Source: Crocosphaera watsonii WH 8501 (GTDB lineage: Bacteria; Cyanobacteriota; Cyanobacteriia; Cyanobacteriales; Microcystaceae). Taken from it: a stretch of DNA of 64,000 nucleotides. The notes under the pieces are model-generated. The model saw only the letters and a list, made by a program, of their open reading frames with translations. It made no database searches and was not told the DNA's origin. Numbering within the stretch: position 1 is the stretch's first letter; the number at the start of each line of letters is the position of its first letter. The stretch is taken from contig NZ_AADV02000001.1 of the NCBI RefSeq assembly GCF_000167195.1, forward strand, positions 186,001 to 250,000, in the 5' to 3' direction. Positions 37,658-46,455 of this stretch are shown here, piece by piece. The position numbers and the translations under genes are program-made.

Positions 37658-39348
37658 GGGTTTGCTGAATAAAAGCAAAACCCTATTCTTTAAAAGGTTA
37701 CACCCATATTCGCGATCGCAAAAAAGATCAGCTTTGTCGGCTACAAACCGCTATAATTGGTAGAAACACCTCCCAGTTGTTGGTCAAGAACAAATGTATC
37801 GAAAAGAGGAGCAACCTTTACCGCCCCCAGAAAAATTTGAATTACCTTTCGAGGGCAAATTGTCCCCCAATAATCGTTGGGTAATCATGGCAGAGTTGAT
37901 ACCTTGGGATGATTTTGAGGAAGAATATGCTAAACTTCTTTCAGCAGAAAAAGGTGCGCCAGCCAAACTATTTAGAATGGCATTAGGGACATTAATTATT
38001 AAGGAAAAATTAGGAACAAGTGATAGAGAAACTATAGAACAGATTAGAGAAAATCCCTATCTACAATACTTTATAGGTTTAAATTGTTATCAACAAGAGC
38101 CACCACTGGAATCTTCAATGCTAGTTCATTTTAGGAAAAGAATTGATGGAGAATTGATAAACAAAATCAATAAAAAAATAGTAAAAAGAGAAATAGACAA
38201 GAGTGATAAAGAAGTAAAAAAAAAGGATTGTCTCCAAGAAAAAGGAGAAAAAATAAAAAATAAAGGTAAACTAATTTTAGATGCGACTTGTGCGCCAGCA
38301 GACATCAAATACCCAACGGATTTAGGCATATTAAATCAAGCCAGAATTGAGACAGAAAGAATAATAGATAATCTTTATAAACCATTAAGAGTAAAATTGA
38401 GAAAAAAGCCGAGAACTTCTAGAATAATTGCTAGAAAGGAATACTTAAAAGTAGCTAAAAAACGAAAAGTATCTTATCAAGAAAGAAGAAAAGCTATCGG
38501 GAAACAGTTAAAATACCTTAAGAAAAATTTAGGAAATATAGAAGACTTAATTCAAGCTGGGGCTTCCCTGGAAAATCTGAGTAAAAGACAGAAAAATTGT
38601 CTAGAGACTATCAAAAAAGTTTATGAACAACAACAGTCAATGTGGGAGAATAAGACCCAGAGTGTTCCTCAAAGAATTGTAAGTTTAACTCAACCGCATA
38701 TTCGTCCAATAGTGAGGGGAAAAGTAGGAAAACCAATAGAGTTTGGAGCTAAACTCTCAGTAAGCTGTGTAGATAACTATGTGTTTCTAGACAAAATAAG
38801 TTGGGAAAACTTCAATGAATCTTGTCATTTAAAAGAACAAGTAGAAAAGTATAAAGAAACGTTTGGCTATTATCCCGAATCCGTCCATGTAGATAAAATT
38901 TATCGAACTAGGGAAAACAGAAATTGGTGTAAGGAAAGAGGGATAAGAATCAGTGGTCCGAAGTTAGGAAGACCTCCGAAAAATGTCAGTGAAGAAGAAA
39001 AGAAACAAGCCCACTCCGATGAATGCTTCCGTAATGCTATTGAGGGAAAGTTTGGACAAGCTAAACGAAGATTTAGCCTAAATCTCGTGATGACAAAACT
39101 CCCTGAAACCTCCATTACATCTATTGCTATTACATTTTTATTTGTCAATCTTTCTAAACTTCTGAGGCAGTTTTTGTCGCTTTTTTTGTCCTTATTTACT
39201 AATAATAGAACAGGGGAACTCATCAAACCGCCTTTCATTAATTTTGATTATACTTTAAACAATTTTTATGTACTAAAACTTATTGATTTGTCAGAAAATT
39301 CTTGGTCAAAAGTGGCATAAATTTTGGAGAAACTTTTTCAGCAAACCC
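37658..39348. mobile_element. IS5/IS1182-type element, intact copy
   Basis: Bounded by GGGTTTGCTGAA at the left and TTCAGCAAACCC at the right; 1691 bp. The left flank ends TTAATTA, as does that of copy 2, but the right flank is AAATAGC instead of a duplicate, so the right side was changed after insertion. Confidence 0.85.
37794..39320 (+). CDS. IS5/IS1182-type DDE transposase, intact
   Basis: A 508-residue transposase. The N-terminal DUF772-like part reads WVIMAELIPWDDFEEEYAKL ... MALGTLIIKEKLGTSDRETIEQIRENPYLQYFIGL. Catalytic residues are likely D in LILDATCAPADI, D in ESVHVDKIYRT and E in RNAIEGKFGQAKRRF. A Lys-rich linker separates the parts. The start ATG at 37794 follows a short leader. 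The second copy at 59435-61124 carries two inactivating changes, so only this one can supply the enzyme. Confidence 0.9.
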   Translation: MYRKEEQPLPPPEKFELPFEGKLSPNNRWVIMAELIPWDDFEEEYAKLLSAEKGAPAKLFRMALGTLIIKEKLGTSDRETIEQIRENPYLQYFIGLNCYQQEPPLESSMLVHFRKRIDGELINKINKKIVKREIDKSDKEVKKKDCLQEKGEKIKNKGKLILDATCAPADIKYPTDLGILNQARIETERIIDNLYKPLRVKLRKKPRTSRIIARKEYLKVAKKRKVSYQERRKAIGKQLKYLKKNLGNIEDLIQAGASLENLSKRQKNCLETIKKVYEQQQSMWENKTQSVPQRIVSLTQPHIRPIVRGKVGKPIEFGAKLSVSCVDNYVFLDKISWENFNESCHLKEQVEKYKETFGYYPESVHVDKIYRTRENRNWCKERGIRISGPKLGRPPKNVSEEEKKQAHSDECFRNAIEGKFGQAKRRFSLNLVMTKLPETSITSIAITFLFVNLSKLLRQFLSLFLSLFTNNRTGELIKPPFINFDYTLNNFYVLKLIDLSENSWSKVA

Positions 39349-39604
39349 CAAATAGCTTGACGGCGTTTTTTCGGATCTTTTTCTTGCAATTCGTCAAGCA
39401 ATGTTTCAACTTCATCTCCACTGGGAATACGGGTTGTTTTTTGAATGGCAACAACATCTTCTGAATCTGGTGTTTCCAACGTTACTTCTGGATCCATTTG
39501 CGATTCAATTTGATTGTTATCATATGAAAACAATGGAGTTTTAGGTTCTGGTTTGTTGTTATGATCCTCATAATTTTCATCAAAGTTGGTGCTTGTTGTT
39601 GTAT
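39349..39604 (-). pseudogene. Fragment of an unknown host gene between two IS elements
   Basis: About 85 codons on the minus strand, bounded by IS copy B at its start and the IS5-type element at its end. It reads TTTSTNFDENYED, a Pro/Glu/Ser-rich stretch, then SGDEVETLLDELQEKDPKKRRQAIWGL. The last part looks like the start of a HEAT-like repeat (KDPxxRRxAIWGL), and the acidic stretch like a linker. No function can be given. Confidence 0.5.
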
Positions 39605-39737
39605 TGGACTTTGGATAAAAAACAATTGTTAGCGTAAATTTTACGCTAAACATATCTCCAGAGCTAAAATAGATAATTAAGGTGATTTTAAAAACTCTCT
39701 TTCCATCTTTTTAGGGGATTTTAAATATTAAATAGCT

Positions 39738-40133
39738 TCATTCAGTTTCGGTTCCAATATAGATATCTAAGTAGCTTTCAGTTAGAGATTGAATGACTCG
39801 TTCTAATTCATCAATGAGATTTCTTCTAGTGAGTTTTTCTACAGCATCAATATGAGCAGAACTTCCGGCTCGTCCTAAATATTTATATTTGGTTTTTTTC
39901 TCATTATTAGTGGCCATAGGAAAAATTGATTCAGCAGCCTGTAGTTTATAATACCAGTAGATTGTTCCCTTTCCATTAACCTGATAACGAATAATATGAC
40001 AATTAGCTGGTGCTACTTCCCCTTCCCGTTCAATTTTCTTTATTTTCTGTTTAAGAGAGCGAATTAGACTCTTAATTTGTTTGGCTCTCAGGTGGACATC
40101 TTGACTGGTCTTAAGTTCGGAATGTGATGACAT
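39738..40133 (-). CDS. IS-borne accessory protein, 131 aa, unknown function (copy B)
   Basis: Identical to the copy at 1324-1719 except for Gly in place of Glu in LGRA-G-SSAH. The shared ATG is at 40133; an upstream in-frame ATG exists only in this copy, created by a base difference in the leader. It faces away from the transposase across an 79-bp gap with a palindrome. Being intact in both copies while the transposase is broken in both suggests it is the better preserved gene of this element. Confidence 0.75.
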   Translation of the reverse strand: MSSHSELKTSQDVHLRAKQIKSLIRSLKQKIKKIEREGEVAPANCHIIRYQVNGKGTIYWYYKLQAAESIFPMATNNEKKTKYKYLGRAGSSAHIDAVEKLTRRNLIDELERVIQSLTESYLDIYIGTETE

Positions 40134-40166
40134 TAGCCTTAACTGTAACAAACAACCTCTTTTGAT

Positions 40167-40188
40167 GTTAGCGTATATATTCCGCTAA
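40167..40188. promoter_or_regulatory. Imperfect palindrome between the two divergent IS genes, copy B
   Basis: GTTAGCG-TATATATTC-CGCTAA in the gap between the accessory gene and the transposase. Same site as 1269-1290 in copy A. Confidence 0.5.
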
Positions 40189-40212
40189 TTTATAAGGTAA
40201 TAAATTTTAAAA

Positions 40213-41652
40213 ATGACCAAAAATGAAACGGCTACGTCTGTCGAGGAATTCCTGGTGTGGAGGTCTAACCTCTTCCAAGGACTAAAAGCTAGAAAAGAAA
40301 CTATTATAGAATTACTCGATGCCCTCTCCAGTAACCAACAAGCTCACTCAGTCGTTGAATTGTCTCTCAATCCTTTATTTAGAAGAGATTATAACAGTTT
40401 ATATAGAGGAATTCAAGAGTTTTTACCCACTCAAACTGACCCTAATTATGAACAGAGAATTGAGACTTTATTTTCAGCGGTATCGAGAACAATTCCTCCC
40501 ACTTCAAAACATTATAACTTATTTGGTATTGACACAACTCCCTGTCCACGACCGTTTGCCGAAACGTTAGCGGATAAAACCTTTATTCATTACCCCAATC
40601 CAATTAAGGGAAATAAACCCATTAATATTGGACATTGTTATTCCGTTATCTGCGCTTTACCTGACCAAATAGACACAGAAAAAGTCCCTTGGGCTGTCCC
40701 CTTATCAGGAGAGCGAGTCCCCTCTAAACATAAAGGAGTAAATTAAGGCAATCAACAACTAAAAAAAATCTGGCAAAGTTCTTTATTTTCTGATAAATTA
40801 TCTGTCTTAGTGGCTGATAGTGACTACAGCCAAAAGGATTTTATTGGGGAACAAGTTAAGCATGAAGACGTAGTTACTATTACAAGAGTTAGAAGTGACC
40901 GAGTTTTTTATCGTCAATTTATTCGGGACCCAAATCAAGCCAAAACTTCGGGACATCCCCGTTGGTATGGGGATAAATTTGACCTTAAAGATGACCAAAC
41001 TTGGACTGAACCTGATGAAGTTCATCATGTTCCCTTTACAACGAAAAAAGGTCGTCAATTAACAGTGACTATTTCGGGATGGAAACAGATGTTAATGAGA
41101 GGAACTAAAAACTATAAAATGAACAATCACCCCTTTACTTTACTCCAGATTGTTGTCAGAGCTCAAGAAAGAAATAGTATTTGGAAACCTATGTGGCTTA
41201 TTGTTATTGGTTCTCGGCGCGATGAGTTAAGTTTAGTTGATTGTTATCAGTGTTATCGACAACGTTATGACATGGAACATCTTTTTCGATTTGGTAAACA
41301 AAGATTATTGATGACATCTTATTTAACTCCCGATGTACATCATGAAGAAAATTGGTTTAAACTAACACTTCTTTCTTCTGTAAATTTGTGGGCTGCCAGA
41401 AAATTAGCTGTGGTTTTACCCCGTGATTGGGAACAGTATTTGAAGACTAATAAATCCATCAAAATCACCCCTAGTCTAGTTCAAAGAGACTTTTCAAGAA
41501 TAATTACGACCTTGGGGACTTTCGCCAAATTTCCCAAACGTCGAGGTTTTTCTTCCGGACGTATTAAAGGTTACAAAAAAGCCCCACGAACTCGTCATGA
41601 TGTTATCAAGAAAGGGAGCAAAAAATCAACTGAAAACTTAAAAGCTCCTTAG
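40213..41652 (+). pseudogene. IS4/IS701-type DDE transposase, copy B, one nonsense codon
   Basis: A 479-codon frame interrupted only by TAA at 40744-40746, where copy A has CAA (KHKGVN-Q-GNQQLKKIW). An Asp-containing VADSDYSQKDFIG follows at 40808 and the Y(2)R(3)E(6)K signature YRQRYDMEHLFRFGK lies near 41250-41295. The basic C-terminus (RRGFSSGRIKGYKKAPRTRH) is typical. Copy A lacks this stop but has two others, so neither copy is intact while a recombinant of the two could be. Confidence 0.85.
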
Positions 41653-41779
41653 TTTTCCTCAGAATCTATAGATTAGCCCTATTTGTCAGCCAATTTTATT
41701 GACTGATACAGAGCCGATATTTTGGGATTTTAGTTCAGCGTAAAATATACGCTAACAAACTTTTTTTGTCCAAAGTCCA

Positions 41780-42238
41780 ATGAATAAGAACATACTCTTT
41801 TAAACTGGGACAAGTTTGATAATCACTGAATTTTTGACCTCTATCAAATGCTTCTGTTGATTTCGATAATACCTCTATTATCAAAAGAGGATAAAGAATA
41901 AAATCATCTGTATTATTAATCTCCCTTTCATCACAAACAACTGCAATATCTGGATAATAATAACAATTTGCTTCTTCCAATCTAACCTTAATATCTGAAT
42001 TTAAAACAAGACAAGGACTATTTTCTAAATGATTACCGAGAATCATAGTCAAATTACTTGCTAAAACAATATGAGACTTTTTTGCCCCTACCATTGCATA
42101 AACTTGTCCCTTTCGGTATTCATGTTTGATAGGACTAACTCTTTCTCCCTCTAAATATGTTTCTGGAGATATATAAAAAAATTGATTATTTGTTATCATA
42201 ATTGATGTATTAGTTTCTACCCCTGCATAAGTCCCCAT
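41780..42238 (-). pseudogene. Uma2-family (PD-(D/E)xK-like) protein, C-terminus cut by IS
   Basis: About 150 residues of a Uma2/DUF820 protein: SPETYLEGERVSPIKHEYRKGQVYAMVGAKKSHI, then YYYPDIAVVCD and LYPLLIIEVLSKSTEAFDRGQKFSDYQ, and LKEYVLI. The D and E-V-L-S residues are the family's nuclease-like core. The last 14 codons (after VLIHW) come from the IS end at 41779. The start may be at 42238 or at the inner Met of MITNNQFF (42199). Uma2 proteins are very numerous in cyanobacteria and of unknown role. Confidence 0.85.
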
Positions 42239-42604
42239 CTGAGTTAATTATACTCTATATTTATTATGTCTATGTCGAGACAAGAGCAATTAAAGATCCT
42301 TGGATAATTGTAGGGTGTATTAGCGTAGCGTAATACACCAAAAAACCTAATATTACTGCGTTACGGCCTAAAAAAATGGTAGCTTATTCCAATTACAAAC
42401 AACTCCAGTAAACCTAATACAGACTAATGGATTGTTTTTACTAAAATGGTGGGTTACGACGGATTATTATCTTCTTATTATTACCTAAATTATAGCCGTC
42501 TAACCCACCCTACATTCTGAAAGATTCTTTTTTCTCCGAACTCCGAACTCCGAACTCCGAACTCCGAACTCCGAACTCCGAACTCCGAACTCCGAACTCC
42601 GAAC
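42239..42604. other. Intergenic stretch with dispersed repeats
   Basis: It holds GTAGGGTGTATTAGCGTAGC-GTAATACACC (hairpin-forming, 42311-42340), an inverted GGTGGGTTACGACGG ... CCGTCTAACCCACCC pair (42448-42512) and the long heptad array. No gene seen. Confidence 0.7.
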
Positions 42605-42606
42605 TC
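42534..42606 (-). repeat. Tandem heptad array CTCCGAA, 10.4 copies
   Basis: Seventy-three perfect bases, the longest of the heptad arrays in the window. It runs into the cobN stop codon: the stop TGA (42607-42605) uses the last two bases of the array. Confidence 0.95.
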
Positions 42607-45600
42607 ATTTCTCTTCAATTTTCCCCTCTGCATCATGCACAATACTCCTTAAATTATCCAGGGTATTACTATCAACATCTTGCCATAAACCTCTTTGATT
42701 TGCTTCTAATAATCTTTCCGCCATATCTCGCAACGCCCAAGGATTTTTTTCTTGAATAAATTGTTGCACCGTTTCATCAAATAAATAAGCTTCTGCTACT
42801 CCTTGATACATAAAATCCTCCACACAGTTTGCTGTTGCATCATAAGCAAATAAATAATCAACCGTTGCTGACATCTCAAACGCCCCTTTATAACCATGTC
42901 TCATCACCCCTTTAATCCATTTTGGGTTAATTACCCTGGAACGATATACCCTAGCAATCTCTTCTTTTAATCGTCTAACCTTGGGATGAGCAGCAATAGC
43001 ATTATCTCCAAAATAAGTCTCAGGATTTTTACCCGTTAACGCTCTCACAGCGACGGTTAAACCACCTTGAAACTGATAATAGTCATCGGAATCTAAAAGA
43101 TCATGTTCTCGATTATCTTGGTTATGTAAGACAATTTGTAACTGTTTTAAACGTCTCTCAAATACTTCAGGAACTCCACGACCAACTCCATTTTGATCAT
43201 AAGCGTAACAACTCCAATTAATGTAAGCATTTGCCAAATCTTGCTCATTTTGCCAATTTTGTGCCTCAATTAATCCCTGTAAACCAGCACCATAAGCACC
43301 AGGTTTTGAGCCAAAAATTCGATAACCAGATTTCAATTTTGCTTGTTCTTCCGTTAACCCCTGTTGCTGCCAAAATGCCTTTTCTTCCTCCACCTTTGCT
43401 GCTAAGGGATTAATACTTTTTGATTCTTCCAAGCTTGACACATCTTTGATAACTTTGTACAATAACTGTAGTAAGTTAGGGAAACTATCTCTAAAAAATC
43501 CCGATACCCGTACCGTTACATCCACACGGGGTCGCCCTAACACCGATGGTTTAAGTATTTCATAATCTACCACCCGACGAGATAACCCATCCCAGATCGG
43601 CTGTACTCCTAATAAAGCCAATACCTGGGCAATATCATCACCTCCGGTGCGCATAGTAGAAGTCCCCCAGATGGAAATAGCGAGGGTTTGGGGGTATTCT
43701 CCGTTATCTTGAGTATAACGCTCAATGAGGGTTTCTGCTGCTTTTCTACCCACATCCCAAGCGGTTTGGGTGGGTATAGCGCGGATATCCACAGAATAAA
43801 AGTTGCGTCCGGTGGGTAGAACTTCTGGCCTACCTCTGGTGGGTGCGCCAGATGCACCGCTAGGGACATATTTTCCGTTTAAACCTCTCAATAAGTTAGT
43901 GATTTCTTGGGGGGTTTCATAGAGGTTTGGCAGTAAAAAAGTTTTGCTCCAGTTTAGTTCTTTTTGGGTACAAGGTAAATGATTAAACTGTTCAATGTTA
44001 TCACTATTAATAAGGTTTTCTACTAGGGTTTGAGCGTAAGTTTCTAAGACTTCAATAACATCCCCAATAATACGACACTGTTTTAAATTAAAACAAATTT
44101 CTTCAGGTATTATTTTAGATGAGTTTGCATAAGAGAATGATTCCTCTAAGTTAGCAGTTAAGGGATTAACATCTAAGTTAAAATCTGTTGCTAGTGCTGT
44201 AATTAAACCCATTCTATCTAAACTAGGATAACGAGTAATAGAGATAACTAAATCTCTTAACTGTGTATCTTTGGGACAACTTCCTAGAATATGTAAACCG
44301 TCCCTTATTTGTGCTTCTTTTAGTTCACATAAATAACCGTCAGCAATAGTTAGAAATTGAGACAAACTATCATTATTTATGCTATTTATTCCTAAGTCTT
44401 GATTGAGATTGGTTTCTGTAACTAAACTGGTGATGCGATCGCCGATTATTTTTAGTCGTTTGGGGTCTAAAGTTTGTGCTTCGTAATATTCATCTATCAA
44501 TGTTTCTAACTGTTCTAAATTACCGTATAATTCTGCACGGGTTAAAGGAGGTGTTAAATGGTCTAAAATCACCGCATGGGAACGACGTTTTGCCTGGGAA
44601 CCTTCCCCTGGATCATTAACAATAAAAGGATAAAAATTAGGAATAGTTGCTAAGGTTATTTCTGGATAACAAGTTGATGACAAAGCCAAACTTTTACCTG
44701 GTAGCCATTCTAAGTTACCATGTTTACCAACATGGATAATAGCTGCTGCCTGAAAATGATGTTTTAACCAATAATAATAAGCTAGATAATGGGGGGTGGG
44801 TTCTAAGTCTGGTGCATGGTAATTTAAACTAGGGTCAAAATCATAACCTCTAGAGGGTTGAATACCAATAAAAATATTACCTAATTGAATACCAGAAATA
44901 GGATAAGAGGTAACATTATTAACTTCAGGAATATCACCCCAACGCTGTGTAATCTCTTGTTGAGTTTCTAGGGGTAAGGTTTGAAAATATTGTTCATATT
45001 CTGAACAAGAAATAGATTGATTAACGGGACGTAACTCTTTACTTTCGGGATCATTGGTAATACCTTGGGTTAATCTTTGTATTAGTTCATTTCCTGTTCT
45101 TGGTATATCTTTAATACTGTAACCTTCCTCTTGTAATGCTTGTAAAATATTGATACAACTTGCAGGAGTATCTAAACCAACACCATTAGCTATTCTGCCA
45201 TCTTTATTAGGATAATTAGCTAAAATCAGAGCAATTTTTCTTTCTTTAACTGGAGTATGATTAAGCTTAATAAAATTAGCAGCTAACTCGCTAACAAAAT
45301 TAAGTCTATCTTCTACAGATTCATAAACAATGACATCGGTTTCTAACTGCTCATTCCAGGTTTTTACTGACTTAAAAGAAACAGCACGAGTGATTATTTT
45401 ACCGTCAACTTCCGGTAAAGCAATATTCATGGCTACATCTCTAGGATTTAATCCTTGAAAGCTATCCAACCACTGTTCTTTTGTGCCACTACTAAAGATA
45501 ACTTGTAAGATAGGGATATCTAATATTTGCCATAAATGACTACAAGAATTATCATCTATTTTACCCAAAGAGAAACTGGTTGTATTCAAGATTAACGGGA

Positions 45601-46360
45601 TAGGATGATCCGATAGAGACTGACAATAATCAATCAATTTATTTTGAACATCCAGATCCCGTAAAGAAGAGATAAAAAGAGGAATAGGATTAATTTGTTT
45701 CTCAAATAAACTTTTACATAAAGCATCAATAGGTTGTAAATTTCCGGCTAAATAATGGGAACGATAAAAGAGAATAACAATATTAGCAAAATCAGTCTTA
45801 TTTTCGAGATTGTTCTTATATACACCAAAATCAGGAACAATAGTCGGTTCAACAGGATTATAATTAGTTTGCCAACAAAGATCCGAAATAAATTTTAAAC
45901 CATTTAACCAATTTTCTTGACCACCTTGAGTTAAATAACGCCATAATTTATGACTGTGTGAAAAAGTAACAGTAGAATGACTCATTAACGTTTCATCTAA
46001 ATTGTCATCCCCAGGTAAAATAAAGAGTGTAACCTCATTTAACTCAGCAACTTCTTTGATAACTTCCAACCCGTAAGGCCAATAAGATCGACCCCCCAAT
46101 AATCGTAAAATAATAACTTTAGACTGGGATAAAACTTCTTCAGCATAAGTATCAATACTTAATTGCTGTTGTAATTGGAGAATATTTGTAGCACGTATTG
46201 CAGGAAAATGATCCGGCAAAAAAGGCAAACAAGTAGCTAAACTTTGAATATCTGTATCTGCTGAGCTTAAAAAGATGATTGGGGCCGAGTTTTGTTCGAT
46301 AAAGATAACTCCCTCTTGCTCAGCACTCCAACCTCCAGGTGTAGCAGCTATACGGTGCAT
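42605..46360 (-). CDS. cobN: Cobaltochelatase subunit CobN
   Basis: A 1251-residue CobN/BchH-family large subunit. The start MHRIAATPGGWSAEQEGVIF is typical of cyanobacterial CobN, and the core has HVGKHGNLEWLPGKSLALS, VPSGASGAPTRGRPEVLPTGRNFYSVD and RVDVTVRVSGFFRD. It uses ATP, with small AAA subunits, to insert cobalt into a corrin (cobalamin or pseudocobalamin synthesis). The related ChlH would differ in these motifs. No cobalamin riboswitch is visible upstream. The stop codon abuts a heptad array. Confidence 0.9.
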   Translation of the reverse strand: MHRIAATPGGWSAEQEGVIFIEQNSAPIIFLSSADTDIQSLATCLPFLPDHFPAIRATNILQLQQQLSIDTYAEEVLSQSKVIILRLLGGRSYWPYGLEVIKEVAELNEVTLFILPGDDNLDETLMSHSTVTFSHSHKLWRYLTQGGQENWLNGLKFISDLCWQTNYNPVEPTIVPDFGVYKNNLENKTDFANIVILFYRSHYLAGNLQPIDALCKSLFEKQINPIPLFISSLRDLDVQNKLIDYCQSLSDHPIPLILNTTSFSLGKIDDNSCSHLWQILDIPILQVIFSSGTKEQWLDSFQGLNPRDVAMNIALPEVDGKIITRAVSFKSVKTWNEQLETDVIVYESVEDRLNFVSELAANFIKLNHTPVKERKIALILANYPNKDGRIANGVGLDTPASCINILQALQEEGYSIKDIPRTGNELIQRLTQGITNDPESKELRPVNQSISCSEYEQYFQTLPLETQQEITQRWGDIPEVNNVTSYPISGIQLGNIFIGIQPSRGYDFDPSLNYHAPDLEPTPHYLAYYYWLKHHFQAAAIIHVGKHGNLEWLPGKSLALSSTCYPEITLATIPNFYPFIVNDPGEGSQAKRRSHAVILDHLTPPLTRAELYGNLEQLETLIDEYYEAQTLDPKRLKIIGDRITSLVTETNLNQDLGINSINNDSLSQFLTIADGYLCELKEAQIRDGLHILGSCPKDTQLRDLVISITRYPSLDRMGLITALATDFNLDVNPLTANLEESFSYANSSKIIPEEICFNLKQCRIIGDVIEVLETYAQTLVENLINSDNIEQFNHLPCTQKELNWSKTFLLPNLYETPQEITNLLRGLNGKYVPSGASGAPTRGRPEVLPTGRNFYSVDIRAIPTQTAWDVGRKAAETLIERYTQDNGEYPQTLAISIWGTSTMRTGGDDIAQVLALLGVQPIWDGLSRRVVDYEILKPSVLGRPRVDVTVRVSGFFRDSFPNLLQLLYKVIKDVSSLEESKSINPLAAKVEEEKAFWQQQGLTEEQAKLKSGYRIFGSKPGAYGAGLQGLIEAQNWQNEQDLANAYINWSCYAYDQNGVGRGVPEVFERRLKQLQIVLHNQDNREHDLLDSDDYYQFQGGLTVAVRALTGKNPETYFGDNAIAAHPKVRRLKEEIARVYRSRVINPKWIKGVMRHGYKGAFEMSATVDYLFAYDATANCVEDFMYQGVAEAYLFDETVQQFIQEKNPWALRDMAERLLEANQRGLWQDVDSNTLDNLRSIVHDAEGKIEEK

Positions 46361-46455
46361 TACAACTCCTTAACATTTAAAGAAAATCAATTTTCAGGAT
46401 AGGATAGGAAAACGGAGAGATTCTATTCAAGGATTATGTCTCTTTTCCTCTAGCC

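Larger units (their letters stand above)
39605..41779. mobile_element. IS4/IS701-type element with divergent accessory gene, copy B (complete ends)
   Basis: A 2175-bp element. Its inverted ends read TGGACTTTGGATAAAAAAC at the left and, reversed, TGGACTTTGGACAAAAAAAG at the right, each followed by a 22-bp palindrome TTAGCGTA...TACGCTAA (39629-39650 and 41734-41755). Inside are the accessory gene (minus) and the transposase (plus) with a third palindrome between them. Left flank GTAT and right flank ATGA are not duplicates. The right end interrupts a Uma2 gene and the left flank is an unrelated gene fragment, so the flanks were probably reshuffled by IS-IS recombination. Confidence 0.85.

Noticed and set aside
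39306-39653. Intact 115-residue protein starting MFSVKFTLTIVF
   Set aside because: The first 16 residues are the IS end and the last ones are the IS5-type element; only the middle is host sequence.
42605-46360. Magnesium chelatase ChlH instead of CobN
   Set aside because: The start and core motifs match CobN-type proteins; ChlH would be longer (over 1300 residues) and different at the N-terminus.
46361-46455. Cobalamin riboswitch upstream of cobN
   Set aside because: The gap is under 100 bases and lacks the B12-box GCCACTG.
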